Source: Paraburkholderia oxyphila NBRC 105797
GTDB taxonomy: Bacteria > Pseudomonadota > Gammaproteobacteria > Burkholderiales > Burkholderiaceae
Assembly: GCF_000685075.1 (NCBI RefSeq)
Contig: NZ_BAYD01000066.1
Span: forward strand, 1 to 53,982
Direction of reading: 5' to 3'
Length of the DNA: 53,982 nt
The notes beneath the pieces are model-generated. The model searched no databases, was not told the DNA's origin, and saw nothing but the letters and a program-made list of their open reading frames with translations. Each line of letters begins with the position of its first letter. Positions within the stretch are counted from its first letter, which is position 1. This document shows, piece by piece, positions 17,301-26,271 of this stretch. The translations under genes were made by a program, and so were the position numbers.

Positions 17301-18638
17301 ATGACGACATCCCTCGTTGGGCTGCAGACGAACTATCGTGAAGAGCTGCGCGACTACCGCTTGCTGTGCAGCAAGGCTGGCGGCCTGACCGTGATCGTGC
17401 TGGTGCTGATGGGCATGGCGATGGACTATGTCGTGTATCCGGCTGAGCAGAAGTACTTTGCCATCATTCGGGGGCTGACCAGCGCGGCCATCGGCCTGGC
17501 ATTGCTCTCGCTTTACACGGAAATTGGCAAGCGCCACGTGCAGGTCATCACCTTCTTCTGGCTGCTGCTGCCGCAGGCCATGATCTCGTGGATGATCTAT
17601 GCCACGCAGGCTGAAGAGTCGCTGTTCTATGCCGGGCTGATGCTGACGATCTTTGCGGTGGGGATCCTGTTCCCGTCCGGCTACCTGCAGACGCTGACCT
17701 TCGGCCTGGCCACGGTCTCGCTCTACTACATCGCCTGCGCGGCCCATCCGGGCGGTATACAGAACCCCAGCAAGTTTCAGTTCCAGCTCATCCTGATCTT
17801 CTTCTGCGCGCTGGCCAGCTCCATTTACACCTACTTCAACGAGAAGGGCCGTTTCCAGCTGTTCCGGCTAAAGGATGAAGTGGCGCACAAAAACGACCAG
17901 CTCGCCCGCACCAATGAAAACCTGGCGCAGATCAAGGGCCAGCTGCTGCAGCAGGAGAAGATGGCGGCCATCGGTACGTTGTCCGCGGGGCTGCTCCACG
18001 AGGTCAACAACCCGGTGAACTTCTGCCTGATGGCGATCGAAATCGCCATGGAGGAACCGCAGGCCAAGGACAGCCCGACCCTGCAGGAGTGCCTCACGGA
18101 TGCCAAGCAGGGCATGCAGCGGATCCAGCACATCGTCTCGGATCTGAAGACCTTCGCCTATCGCAAGCCCGATGCCGTGGTGGACGACGTGCCGTTCCTG
18201 TTCGAGAAGGCGCTCGACTCGTCGATCCGGCTGAGCGCACATGAACTGCGCGGCGTGAGCGTCACGCGCGAGCTGGCCGGCGACACCCTGGTGCTGGGCG
18301 ACGAAGCCGCCATCATCGGCGTGCTCATCAACCTGTTCTCGAATGCCACCCTGGCCATGCAGAAGGCCGGCACCGCGTCGCCGCAAATCCATGTCACGGC
18401 GCAATGGCACGATGGCCGGCTGCATGTGAACGTGCGCGACAACGGCCCGGGGATCGCCGAGGAGAATCTGGCGCGGGTGTTCGAACCCTTCTTCACCACG
18501 CGCGAAGTCGGCCAGGGCCTCGGCCTTGGCCTGTCCATCAGCTATGCGGTAGTGGAGCGGCACGGCGGCACACTGTTTGCCGAAAGCCAGCTGGGTGAGT
18601 GGACCGCGTTCAACTTCGACCTGCCGCGCGCCGAGTGA
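17301..18638 (+). CDS. phcS: PhcS-like membrane sensor histidine kinase
   Basis: Protein of 445 residues. Five or six membrane helices lie between about residues 25 and 175, with little periplasmic domain. A coiled linker (FRLKDEVAHKNDQLARTNENL) leads to the H box LSAGLLHEVNNPVNF near 235. The N box (INLFSNATLAM), DNGPGI, the F box and GLGLGLSIS complete an intact ATPase domain. It should sense the 3-hydroxy fatty-acid methyl ester made by PhcB and phosphorylate the receivers encoded downstream. It is translated one base after phcB and eight before phcR. Confidence 0.87.
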   Translation: MTTSLVGLQTNYREELRDYRLLCSKAGGLTVIVLVLMGMAMDYVVYPAEQKYFAIIRGLTSAAIGLALLSLYTEIGKRHVQVITFFWLLLPQAMISWMIYATQAEESLFYAGLMLTIFAVGILFPSGYLQTLTFGLATVSLYYIACAAHPGGIQNPSKFQFQLILIFFCALASSIYTYFNEKGRFQLFRLKDEVAHKNDQLARTNENLAQIKGQLLQQEKMAAIGTLSAGLLHEVNNPVNFCLMAIEIAMEEPQAKDSPTLQECLTDAKQGMQRIQHIVSDLKTFAYRKPDAVVDDVPFLFEKALDSSIRLSAHELRGVSVTRELAGDTLVLGDEAAIIGVLINLFSNATLAMQKAGTASPQIHVTAQWHDGRLHVNVRDNGPGIAEENLARVFEPFFTTREVGQGLGLGLSISYAVVERHGGTLFAESQLGEWTAFNFDLPRAE

Positions 18639-18645
18639 TACCGAA

Positions 18646-19050
18646 ATGAGCGAGACCCAGCAAGAGCGGCGCACTGTCCTCTATGTCGATGACGAGGAGT
18701 TGGCCCGCAAGTACTTTGCGCGCTCGGCCGGCAGCGACTATGAAGTGCTGCTCGCCTGCGACGCGGATGAGGCCCTGTCGATCCTGCGCAGCGAAGGTGC
18801 ACGGGTGACGATCCTCGTGACCGACTTCCGCATGCCGGGCCGGCACGGCGGCGAGCTGCTGCGGCAGGTGTCGCAGGAGTATCCGCATATCGTGCGGATC
18901 CTGGTGACCGCCTACGCGGACAAGGACGCGCTGCGGGACGCGGTCAATACCGGCGACGCGTTCCGCATCCTGGAGAAGCCGCTCAGCGTCGGCACGGTCC
19001 GCGCGGTGCTGGCATCGGCGACAACGGCATCGATACCGCGCGAGAAGTGA
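18646..19050 (+). CDS. phcR: PhcR-like response regulator, receiver domain only (truncated)
   Basis: Protein of 134 residues consisting of one receiver domain. Acidic residues are in YVDDEELAR, the phospho-acceptor Asp in VTDFRMPG near residue 59, the Thr/Ser in LVTAYAD and the Lys in EKPL. Canonical PhcR carries a histidine-kinase-like output domain after the receiver. Here the frame stops soon after EKPLSVGTVRAVL, and the end of an ATPase domain survives in another frame directly downstream. The receiver may still accept or sink phosphate from PhcS but has lost its own output module. Confidence 0.75.
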   Translation: MSETQQERRTVLYVDDEELARKYFARSAGSDYEVLLACDADEALSILRSEGARVTILVTDFRMPGRHGGELLRQVSQEYPHIVRILVTAYADKDALRDAVNTGDAFRILEKPLSVGTVRAVLASATTASIPREK

Positions 19051-19238
19051 TGCTGCGCTTGCAGGCTGCCCCAGTTACCACGAACGCCGCCGTTGGCGGC
19101 TTCGGCATGAATTTCTGCAGTCGCGACATGCGGTCCCTGGACGGAAGGATCAGGATCGCATCCGCGCCCCGCGCCGGCACGACCGTGACGCTGGAATTCC
19201 AAAATTTGAAGCATCGAATGTACAGGAGTTACCAATGA
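19051..19238 (+). pseudogene. Remnant of PhcR C-terminal histidine-kinase (HATPase) domain
   Basis: Read in the frame of 19047, this stretch gives GGFGMNFCSRDMRSLDGRI followed by RIASAPRAGTTVTLEF. That is the G2-box and last strands of a histidine-kinase ATPase domain. The H box, N box and G1 box are missing, and the frame differs from that of the receiver. The simplest history is an internal deletion of most of the kinase domain with a frameshift. Its stop overlaps the phcQ start. Confidence 0.75.
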
Positions 19239-20254
19239 GCAATACGGTTGCCAACCAGACACCGCCCCCGGCGATTCTGTTCGTCGATGACGAAGCCACC
19301 GCGGTCAAATACTTCGAGCGTGCCATCGGCGCGATCGCACCGGTGGTGACGGGCGCCTCCGTGGAGGACGGCAAGGCATTGCTGGATGCCCACGCCGGCA
19401 GCCTGGCCGTGCTGGTGTCGGACCAGCGCATGCCGGGCGACTACGGCAACGAACTGCTGCGCTATGCGCGCGAGCGCTATCCCCACGTCGTCCGGATCCT
19501 GACGACGGCCTATTCGGAGCTGGACCAGACCGTCGAGGCCGTCAATCAAGGCCAGATCCATCGCTACATCAAGAAGCCATGGGACATCACCGCGCTGCGC
19601 ATGGAGATGAAGCAGGCGCTGGAACTGTCGGGACTGCGCAAGGAACGCGACCAGCTCTTGCGCGAAAAGCTGGGCGTGCTGCAGACACAGACTGTGGCCA
19701 CCCGCATCGGCATGGTGCATACGCTGTGCGCGAGCCTGATCGGCCCGGGCCGCTTCCAGCCGGTGGAAACCTACCTGGCCGGCACCGAACTGGCCGGCAC
19801 GCGCAATGTGGAGCCGGACTGGCAGCGTATGGACTACGCCGACCTGGTCCGCGCCGAGAGCGAGTGCAGCGGCAGCTTCGGCCACGCGGTCGGCACACGC
19901 CTCGCGGAACTGCGCGCGCAGCATGCGGGGCGCAGTGCTGCCGATGCGGTGCAGATCTTCACGGATGTCCTCGGCGGCACGGTGCGCGGCGGCGGTGATG
20001 CGCTGATCTGGACTTCGCCGACACTGCTGAGCGAGTTCCTCACCCGGCCGGTGGGTCAGGCCGTATCGGCCGAGCATGCCGCCTGGGTGGCTTGCCTGCT
20101 GTGGCTCGAAGAAGCCGACGGCGCCCTGCAGTTTGCGCGTGAAGGCGACACCATCGTCTGCCGCGCCGGCACCCGCGCCGCCAGTTTTGCGGCCGACCGT
20201 CTGGCCGTCTGGATCGAGCGGTTCTCGGAGCCGGCGTTCGGCCAGGCGAAGTAG
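19235..20254 (+). CDS. phcQ: PhcQ-like response regulator
   Basis: Protein of 339 residues. The N-terminal receiver (about 9-125) has LFVDDEATAVKYFERA, the phospho-acceptor Asp in VSDQRMPGDYGNELL and the lysine in IKKPWD. A short coiled segment (MKQALELSGLRKERDQLLREKLG) links to an uncharacterised C-terminal domain of about 190 residues with no DNA-binding motif that I can see. ATG 19235 has GGAG six bases upstream. It is the last gene of the phc locus. In relatives PhcQ works with PhcR to control PhcA activity; phcA is not in this window. Confidence 0.85.
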   Translation: MSNTVANQTPPPAILFVDDEATAVKYFERAIGAIAPVVTGASVEDGKALLDAHAGSLAVLVSDQRMPGDYGNELLRYARERYPHVVRILTTAYSELDQTVEAVNQGQIHRYIKKPWDITALRMEMKQALELSGLRKERDQLLREKLGVLQTQTVATRIGMVHTLCASLIGPGRFQPVETYLAGTELAGTRNVEPDWQRMDYADLVRAESECSGSFGHAVGTRLAELRAQHAGRSAADAVQIFTDVLGGTVRGGGDALIWTSPTLLSEFLTRPVGQAVSAEHAAWVACLLWLEEADGALQFAREGDTIVCRAGTRAASFAADRLAVWIERFSEPAFGQAK

Positions 20255-20267
20255 ACGATCCGCTGTC

Positions 20268-20301
20268 GCGCCAATGCCGTCCGCTAGCGGATCATTGGCG
20301 C
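20268..20301. terminator. Hairpin between phcQ and pstS
   Basis: GCGCCAATG and CATTGGCGC form a perfect 9-bp stem, and the enclosed CCGCTAGCGG is itself self-complementary. It lies between two convergent genes and overlaps the pstS stop codon. There is no U run, so this is a structure-only call. Confidence 0.5.
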
Positions 20302-21323
20302 GCGAGCCGCTTGCCGGCCATGCTGTCGCTCACATTGGCGGGCCATTGCGCGCGGATTTTCGTCAGAACCATTTCCGGCAGCGGGATGTAGTCCAGCGCA
20401 TTGACCGTGCCCACGTCGTGATCGAAGGCCCAATTGAAGAACTGCATCGCGGCTTCTTCGCGGCCGGTTTTGTCCGGCGTTTCATGAAGCAACACATAGG
20501 TGGCCCCCATCACCGGCCATGCGTCCTTGCCCGGCTGGTTGGTCAGCAACTGATCGAGCGAGCCGGACCAGTCGGCGCTGGCCGCCTTGAAAGTGGCCAC
20601 GCCGGGCTGAACGACGTCGCCGGCGGCGTTGATCATGGCGGTATAGGTCAGGTGGTTCTGTTTCGTGAAGTCCCATGCGACATAGCCGATGGCGCCAGGC
20701 AGGTACCCGACGTAGGTGGCCACGCCCTCGTTGCCATTGCCGCCGATGCCGAGCGGCCAGTGCACGCTGGTGCCCTCCCCAACCCTGCGCTTCCATTCGG
20801 GGCTGACTTGTGCGAGATAGTGCGTCCAGATGAGCGTCGTGCCCGAGCCGTCCTGACGGCGCACGACGGCGATCGGGGTGTTGGGCATCTTGAGCTTCGG
20901 GTTGAGTCGCGCGATCGCGGGGTCGTCCCAGTAGATGATCTTGCCGAGAAAGATTTGCGCAAGCACCTGCCCGTTCAGCACGAGCTGACCCGCCTTGATG
21001 CCGGGAAGGTCGACGACCGGCACGACGCCGCCGATCACGGTAGGGAATTGCCGCAAGCCGTTTTTGGCCAGTTGATCGTCGCTGAGCGGTGCGTCCGATC
21101 CGGCAAAGTCGACCTCGCGGGCGACGACCTCCTTGAGTCCATCGGAGGAGCCCGTGCCGCGATAGATCACCCTGCTTCCGCCCGACCTTTGATAATCGGT
21201 TGCCCACTTGCTGTAGAGCGGCGCGGCGAACGTGCTGCCGGCCCCGGTAATGTCGCCGGGGTAAGCGGCGGCCGCAAATAGCGCGCAAATCAGACTTGCC
21301 AACAACGTGCACCCTGTTCTCAT
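20292..21323 (-). CDS. pstS: PstS-like periplasmic phosphate-binding protein
   Basis: Protein of 343 residues. A signal peptide (MRTGCTLLASLICALFAAAA) precedes the family N-terminus ITGAGSTFAAPLYSKW. Phosphate-pocket signatures include GTGSSDGLKEV, DFAGSDAPL, RRQDGSGTTLIWTHYL and EGVATYVGYLPGAIGYV. ATG 21323 follows GGAG. It would bind inorganic phosphate for a Pst ABC importer, but no pstC, pstA or pstB is nearby, so it is an orphan copy. It converges on phcQ and shares the strand of the downstream-lying kinase and regulator genes. Confidence 0.92.
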   Translation of the reverse strand: MRTGCTLLASLICALFAAAAYPGDITGAGSTFAAPLYSKWATDYQRSGGSRVIYRGTGSSDGLKEVVAREVDFAGSDAPLSDDQLAKNGLRQFPTVIGGVVPVVDLPGIKAGQLVLNGQVLAQIFLGKIIYWDDPAIARLNPKLKMPNTPIAVVRRQDGSGTTLIWTHYLAQVSPEWKRRVGEGTSVHWPLGIGGNGNEGVATYVGYLPGAIGYVAWDFTKQNHLTYTAMINAAGDVVQPGVATFKAASADWSGSLDQLLTNQPGKDAWPVMGATYVLLHETPDKTGREEAAMQFFNWAFDHDVGTVNALDYIPLPEMVLTKIRAQWPANVSDSMAGKRLARQ

Positions 21324-21478
21324 GACCGTCTCCGGTTGGATCACGTCGCGGGACTTGCCACGCGCAGCCGGCGCCGCGGCACGCCGGCTGTCACGACTGT
21401 ATTCGCTGCCCGAATACCCATGAATAAGGCCGCCATCCTAAAAGCGCCTCGGGGATTGCCCTATTCGACAGGCGGCCG

Positions 21479-21516
21479 GCGCCCTATTGGTTTTCCAGCG
21501 CCCTATTGGCTCTCCA
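21479..21516. repeat. 19-bp tandem duplication at the 3' end of the NarL-type regulator gene
   Basis: GCGCCCTATTGGTTTTCCA (21479-21497) is followed directly by GCGCCCTATTGGCTCTCCA (21498-21516), 17 of 19 identical. The second copy contains the regulator's stop codon and last residues, so the event left the protein intact and added sequence downstream. Confidence 0.8.
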
Positions 21517-22171
21517 TCCACTGGATGGCGAATCGCATCAGCTCCTTGCCGCTGCGGATATTGAGCTTTTCCTTGATATTGGCCTGGTGCGCCTCGATGG
21601 TCTTCACGCTCCGATTCAGCTTCTCTGCAATTTCGCGGGTGCTGAAGCCGAGTCCGATCAGGTGCATGACCTCGAATTCCCGTTCCGAAAGACCCGCGAT
21701 TCGGCCCTCGGGCTTTTTACGGGGCACCGTCAGGAGCGCCCGCGCCAGCTTCTCGTGCATGGTGGCGCTCAGGTAAATATTGCCCGCCAGAATTTCCCGG
21801 ATCGCGCTCAATACGTGCTCGGTGGCCTCGAGTTTCATCAGATACCCGTTTGCCCCGGAGCGCAGTGCGCGTTCGGCAAACAGGTTTTCGTCGTGCATGC
21901 TCAGGACGAGGATCGCCAAATCCGGGTAGCGGTGACGCAGCGTTTTGACAAGCTCGAGGCCGGAGTCCGACTGCAGGCTGATGTCCACGATGGCCATGTC
22001 GGGCTGGCGCTCCATCGCCACCAGGGCCTCTTCGGCGCTGCCGGCTGCACCGCAGACGTGCAGATCTTCCTGCAGATTCAGCAAGAGCGTCATCCCCTCG
22101 CGGATGATGGGGTGGTCATCCACGATCAGGATTTGCGTCGCACGGCCTGGGCTATTGGACTTCCCGTGCAT
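21503..22171 (-). CDS. NarL/LuxR-family response regulator
   Basis: Protein of 222 residues. The receiver (about 13-125) has LIVDDHPIIREGM, the phospho-acceptor Asp in MAIVDISL and the Lys in YLMKLEA. The C-terminal LuxR helix-turn-helix carries LSEREFEVMHLIGLGFSTREIA and VKTIEAHQANIKEKL. ATG 22171 has GGAGG nine bases upstream and overlaps the kinase gene by 20 bp, so the two are coupled. It is the cognate regulator of the MASE1 kinase; targets are unknown. Confidence 0.92.
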   Translation of the reverse strand: MHGKSNSPGRATQILIVDDHPIIREGMTLLLNLQEDLHVCGAAGSAEEALVAMERQPDMAIVDISLQSDSGLELVKTLRHRYPDLAILVLSMHDENLFAERALRSGANGYLMKLEATEHVLSAIREILAGNIYLSATMHEKLARALLTVPRKKPEGRIAGLSEREFEVMHLIGLGFSTREIAEKLNRSVKTIEAHQANIKEKLNIRSGKELMRFAIQWMESQ

Positions 22172-23822
22172 GGCCGGGGCCCTCCGGTAGCGGATAGCTG
22201 ATGGCGACCGTGGTGCCGCCCAGATCATTGCGCGTCACGCTGCAAGAGCCGCCAAGAAGACTCGCACGGTGACGCAGGTTGTGCAGTCCCAGCCCCGAGG
22301 CGCGCTCCATTTCCTCCTGGCCGATCCCTACCCCGTCGTCGCTGATCGACAGCGTCAGCACGCCGCCCGCCCGCGCCAGGTCGATCCAGATGCGGTGGCC
22401 CTGGCAATATTTCAGCGCGTTGCTGACCGCTTCCTGGGCCGCGCGGTAGAGGTTAATCTGCATCAGCGAGTCCAGCGCGTCCACTTCGGGCGCGATCCTC
22501 AGCATGCAATCCACGCCATTGAGCGTACGTGCCGTCTCCGCCAGCCCATTCAGCGCCGCCGCAAGACCGCCATACTCCATCGCGACCGGATCCAGGCCGT
22601 GGGCAATCCTGCGGGTGATCGAGGACGCCTGCTTCACCAACCGGACGACGGTCGCGGCGTCTTCGGCAGCCGGGTGACCTTGCGTCTGCAGTTTCTGGTT
22701 CAAGGCGGAGCAGTACAGCCCCAGGCTGGTCAGGTGTTGCCCGAGTCCGTCATGCAGTTCGCGGCCGATGAGTCTCTGGTGCTGATCGCCGATCTGGATC
22801 AGCTCTGCTTCCAGCAGACGGCGTCGCGCCATTTCCTCCTTGAGTTCGTTATTGGCCGTCTCCAGATCCGTGGTCCGCTCCTGAACGCGCTGTTCCAGTT
22901 CGATATGGGCCGCCTGCAGGAGGCGATAGGCGCGCCGCTCCTGCGCGCGTGCCGCCACCAGCAACAGTCCGGTTACCGAGACGACGTTCGCGAAGGTGCA
23001 CCACCTCACGAGGCTATCCACCGGAGATTCGGCAGCGAAGGGACCCGTGCCGTGAGTCGTGCCCCAGATGGCCAGGACTGAGACCACCAGGGTTCCGATG
23101 CTGGTGCCCAGATGGCCGAAGCGCAGCGCCGCCCAGATGATGAACGGGAAAATCGCGAGCGCGGCAGGATAGTAGCCGTGCCCGGCAAGTTGTGTCGCGC
23201 CGAAGATGAGGTAGCTGACCCAGAAGGTCGCGATGGTCAGTCCGCACGCTTCTACGATCTGCGCCGCGAAGCGCACGGGGTTCGAATACGCGAGAAAGCT
23301 CAAGAGCGGCGGCGCCACGACCAGCACCCCCATCATGTCGCCGAGCCACCACTTCAGAAACGCCGCGACGTACCCCGCGCCCGGCACCAGACCGCCGCCC
23401 AGCAGCGCGGTCGTGCCAACCAGCGCACTGACTGCCGTGCTCATCACCGCAGCGATGCCGATGAAGGCCAGCACGTCACTGATGCGCTCGAGGGTGATCT
23501 GGAATCGGGTTGCGCGGTCCAGCAAAATTGCCGCGCTCACGGAGGCAACCATGGATCCGGTGCCGATCACCACGGCGACGGCTACCGGCACGCCCGCCGA
23601 CACGTTGGCGAGGAACGAGCCAATGGCAATTCCCGGAGCCACTGCGGGACCCAGCGTGAGCACCGCGACAAGCGCGATGCCGCTGGAAGGCCACACCAGC
23701 GAGATTGCGCCGCCCACTACCGCATAGGCAAGCCCCAGCCTGGCTCCTGCGTAATAGGCCAATGCGACCATGCCGATGGACAGGAGAAGGCTGAACCTGG
23801 AATGAATTCGAACGGTAGCCAT
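22152..23822 (-). CDS. MASE1-domain sensor histidine kinase (HisKA_3 type)
   Basis: Protein of 556 residues. A MASE1-like membrane domain of about eight helices covers residues 10-290 (ISLVWPSSGIALVAVLTLGP and WWLGDMMGVLVVAP are typical). A coiled coil near 300-345 leads to the HisKA_3 phospho-acceptor in GRELHDGLGQHL near 360. The ATPase domain has AVSNALKY, DDGVGI and GLGLHNLRHRA. ATG 23822 follows AGGAAG. It acts at the inner membrane and pairs with the NarL-type regulator. It is similar in type to UhpB/NarX-class kinases; the signal is unknown. Confidence 0.9.
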   Translation of the reverse strand: MATVRIHSRFSLLLSIGMVALAYYAGARLGLAYAVVGGAISLVWPSSGIALVAVLTLGPAVAPGIAIGSFLANVSAGVPVAVAVVIGTGSMVASVSAAILLDRATRFQITLERISDVLAFIGIAAVMSTAVSALVGTTALLGGGLVPGAGYVAAFLKWWLGDMMGVLVVAPPLLSFLAYSNPVRFAAQIVEACGLTIATFWVSYLIFGATQLAGHGYYPAALAIFPFIIWAALRFGHLGTSIGTLVVSVLAIWGTTHGTGPFAAESPVDSLVRWCTFANVVSVTGLLLVAARAQERRAYRLLQAAHIELEQRVQERTTDLETANNELKEEMARRRLLEAELIQIGDQHQRLIGRELHDGLGQHLTSLGLYCSALNQKLQTQGHPAAEDAATVVRLVKQASSITRRIAHGLDPVAMEYGGLAAALNGLAETARTLNGVDCMLRIAPEVDALDSLMQINLYRAAQEAVSNALKYCQGHRIWIDLARAGGVLTLSISDDGVGIGQEEMERASGLGLHNLRHRASLLGGSCSVTRNDLGGTTVAISYPLPEGPGHAREVQ

Positions 23823-24038
23823 GGCTCGCTTCTTCCTGAAGCCGGAGTGTGGATACACACCAGCGTGACTTCTGAGTGTGCTAATAGCTCCCGCGTTAAT
23901 CAAACGCTACACAGCGCTTTCAGCGCCTCGCCAATCAACGCTCCGTCGTGCGGGCTTTTTCTTCGACGATGGATTTGCTGCCCGACGCCGAACGCGGTGC
24001 TATAGTTGCTCACTCTTCCAGCGCCACTGAGACACCCC

Positions 24039-24377
24039 ATGTCCTGCGAAGCCTGCGAAAGAATGCAACTCGGCGACACGGCCCAACCCCACGGCGGGCT
24101 GCGGATAATCGGCCAGCAGCATCGGCTGCTCCCGCTCGGCCGTCGCCCCGTGCTCCTGCAACGTTACTGCTGCAGGCTATGCAATACGAACTGGTTGCTC
24201 GAGCTCGATCCGCTGCAGCCGCAGCACGCGGATTGGATTTGTCTGTATCAGGCCTCGAGCATTCTCGACCCCGTCTCGGCAGCGCATCAGGGTACGCGTG
24301 CGTCGATTCTCCGTTCTGCACGGACTGACGCCGCACGCGGCGCGACGTCCGAGCAGCTGCGCCACAGCCTGACCTGA
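24039..24377 (+). CDS. Small zinc-ribbon protein of unknown function
   Basis: Protein of 112 residues. CEAC near the N-terminus and CRLCN near residue 47 form a likely four-cysteine zinc ribbon, and the next segment (NWLLELDPLQPQHADWICLY) is hydrophobic and aromatic. The basic C-terminus is low in complexity. ATG 24039 begins the conserved part. It is divergent from the MASE1 kinase across 216 bp. I do not recognise a named family. Confidence 0.6.
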   Translation: MSCEACERMQLGDTAQPHGGLRIIGQQHRLLPLGRRPVLLQRYCCRLCNTNWLLELDPLQPQHADWICLYQASSILDPVSAAHQGTRASILRSARTDAARGATSEQLRHSLT

Positions 24378-24605
24378 CCCGGCGCCGCCTTGATCGACTG
24401 ACGAAGTACGTGGCAGGACACCCTGCGCATAGACCTGCGTCCGCGAGAGCGTCGTATCCATTTCCGCGTGCGATGGCACGTAGCGTTTGTGAAAGCGATG
24501 AGCGTGCTTGCACCCGGCATGCCGCATCGGGTGCGAAGTCCTTCGCGAAACGGGATCTCAGCGTGCGGGCCGGGCCGGATGTTTTTCCGGTGCCGGCGAT
24601 CCGGG
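24378..24605. other. Intergenic, nothing recognised
   Basis: About 230 bp between the convergent zinc-ribbon and NUDIX genes. No gene, clear terminator or repeat was found. Confidence 0.5.
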
Positions 24606-24974
24606 CTACTTCCTGCGCCGCTGACTCATGAGCTTCACGATATCCGTCGTCGGCCGGCTGGTCAGGAGGTCAGGGATATCGTCCAGGTGGACCCAGCGAC
24701 AGCGGGCTATTTCGTTGCTCGGCCGAGCTTTTGCGCGATTCGGGATTTCGCAGGTAAACACGTGATGGTGCTTCTGCTTGCCACGGAAGTCGAAGAGGTG
24801 CTTGGCTGACTTCCCGGATAGTTGTGTTTCTTCCTTCAGTTCCCGAAGCGCGGCGTCCGCGCGATGTTCCCCACGCTTGAGAATCCCGCCCGGCAAAGCC
24901 CACTTCGATTGACTACGTGCGACCAGGAGGATTCTCTTACCCCTGCGGCAGATCACGGTGGCGCGTTTCTTCAA
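24606..24974 (-). CDS. NUDIX hydrolase
   Basis: Compact NUDIX protein of 122 residues. The NUDIX box runs from GGILKRGEHRADAALRELKE into ET at about residues 29-50, matching GX5EX7REUXEE with the late Gly replaced by Gln. The early LLVARSQSKWALPGG is also typical. It should hydrolyse a nucleoside diphosphate linked to another group with Mg2+; the small size and basic C-terminus recall diadenosine or diphosphoinositol polyphosphate hydrolases. It is divergent from the CHAD gene, which suggests a shared polyphosphate-related theme. Confidence 0.88.
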   Translation of the reverse strand: MKKRATVICRRGKRILLVARSQSKWALPGGILKRGEHRADAALRELKEETQLSGKSAKHLFDFRGKQKHHHVFTCEIPNRAKARPSNEIARCRWVHLDDIPDLLTSRPTTDIVKLMSQRRRK

Positions 24975-25215
24975 ACCGGACTCCCACTTTTGCCCCGGAC
25001 ATCTTCGAGGCGCGCTCGATGCGCCAGCTTGTCAGGCGGTGCTGGACCTGGGTCAGTATCCTAATACAGAACCGCAAAAACCGCGATATGGTGATGCGAG
25101 GGCGGTATTCTCGCGACACCATAAGGGATTTCATCAAGACGTCACAATAACGGCATTCGAAATTGGCTATGGTAAGGTCTGGACGAAATCTGTTTTCGTC
25201 CGACTCGAGGATGCT

Positions 25216-26157
25216 ATGAATATGGATGGTGACTGGCCCTTGCCACAGCCAAACACGCTTTTCAAAGTCAACCGGCGGGCAGTGGGTTCATCGCTCTCCA
25301 AAACGAGCTCGATCGCCAGCACCTTTTCGTCGCTGGCGAAGCCGGTGGTGGCCGAAGCGGTGCAAAGGGCGAGAGATCTCTCCACACAGAACGATGTAGA
25401 GGGATTTCATCAGCTTCGCGTCGCTTTCAGAAAGCTTAGGGCTTTGTACTGGGCGTACTCGCCCTACCTCGGCGAGGAAGCGACCGCGCAAGCCACCGAG
25501 GAATTCAAGCGTCTTGCGGCAGTGGCAGGCGGAACGCGTGACTGGGACATAGCAGGCGATCTCCTGAGAGCCGCCCAGGCGTCCGGCGCATCGATCGAAC
25601 TGCTCGTGGCCGCGGCGTGTGAGAAGCGCGCACAGGCGGTGCTGCATAGCCAGACGATGATCAAAGGCGACGATGTCGAGGCGTTCTTGAACGATGCCCT
25701 GCTTCAGGCCCAAACCACACTGCAGTCGAGTTGCAACGATCTACCCATTCGGGCGTTCGCCGAGAAGCGCATTCGTCTGGCGCAGCGCGCGCTTCGGAAA
25801 CGAAGCAGACGCGCAGCGCTTAGCGAGACGACCCAGGAGGAAGACCTTCACGACGTGCGAAAGGCGGGCAAAAAGCTGCGATACCTGCTCGAGTTTTTTC
25901 AACCGGTCATCAAAAGCGGGCACGAGCGCACAATCGAGGAGTTGACGTCCGTGCAGAACAAGTTGGGGCAGTTCAACGACATCGCCGCAAGCGCAACATT
26001 GATTCGCAGCGCGTCATTCAACGAGGTTCCGCCCGAGGTCGTGCAGGAATCGCTGCAATGGCTGGAGGAACAGAAGTGCCGGCGAATGCGCGCGGCATCA
26101 CGCCGGGTCCGGGCGATCTCTGGCGTGGCCGAAGCACCGGCCGTGAACCGGCCGTGA
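25216..26157 (+). CDS. CHAD-domain protein
   Basis: Protein of 313 residues. The CHAD signature helices are visible as FHQLRVAFRKLRA near residue 60 and LHDVRKAGKKLRYLLEFF near 215, with conserved His, Arg and Lys residues that bind polyphosphate in relatives. The frame is open for 258 bp upstream, but ATG 25216 has GAGG six bases before it and the upstream translation is not family-like. CHAD proteins are helical and often localise to polyphosphate granules. The divergent NUDIX neighbour fits phosphate metabolism. Confidence 0.85.
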   Translation: MNMDGDWPLPQPNTLFKVNRRAVGSSLSKTSSIASTFSSLAKPVVAEAVQRARDLSTQNDVEGFHQLRVAFRKLRALYWAYSPYLGEEATAQATEEFKRLAAVAGGTRDWDIAGDLLRAAQASGASIELLVAAACEKRAQAVLHSQTMIKGDDVEAFLNDALLQAQTTLQSSCNDLPIRAFAEKRIRLAQRALRKRSRRAALSETTQEEDLHDVRKAGKKLRYLLEFFQPVIKSGHERTIEELTSVQNKLGQFNDIAASATLIRSASFNEVPPEVVQESLQWLEEQKCRRMRAASRRVRAISGVAEAPAVNRP

Positions 26158-26271
26158 ACCGATAATCAATATCGGACGATTCGCGCTGGTATGTGCCTTG
26201 CCATTGTCTATCTTGCAATGAGTCGGCCCGCCGTCATGGCGTGCCCGCCCGACCCATGACAGGAGGCATCC

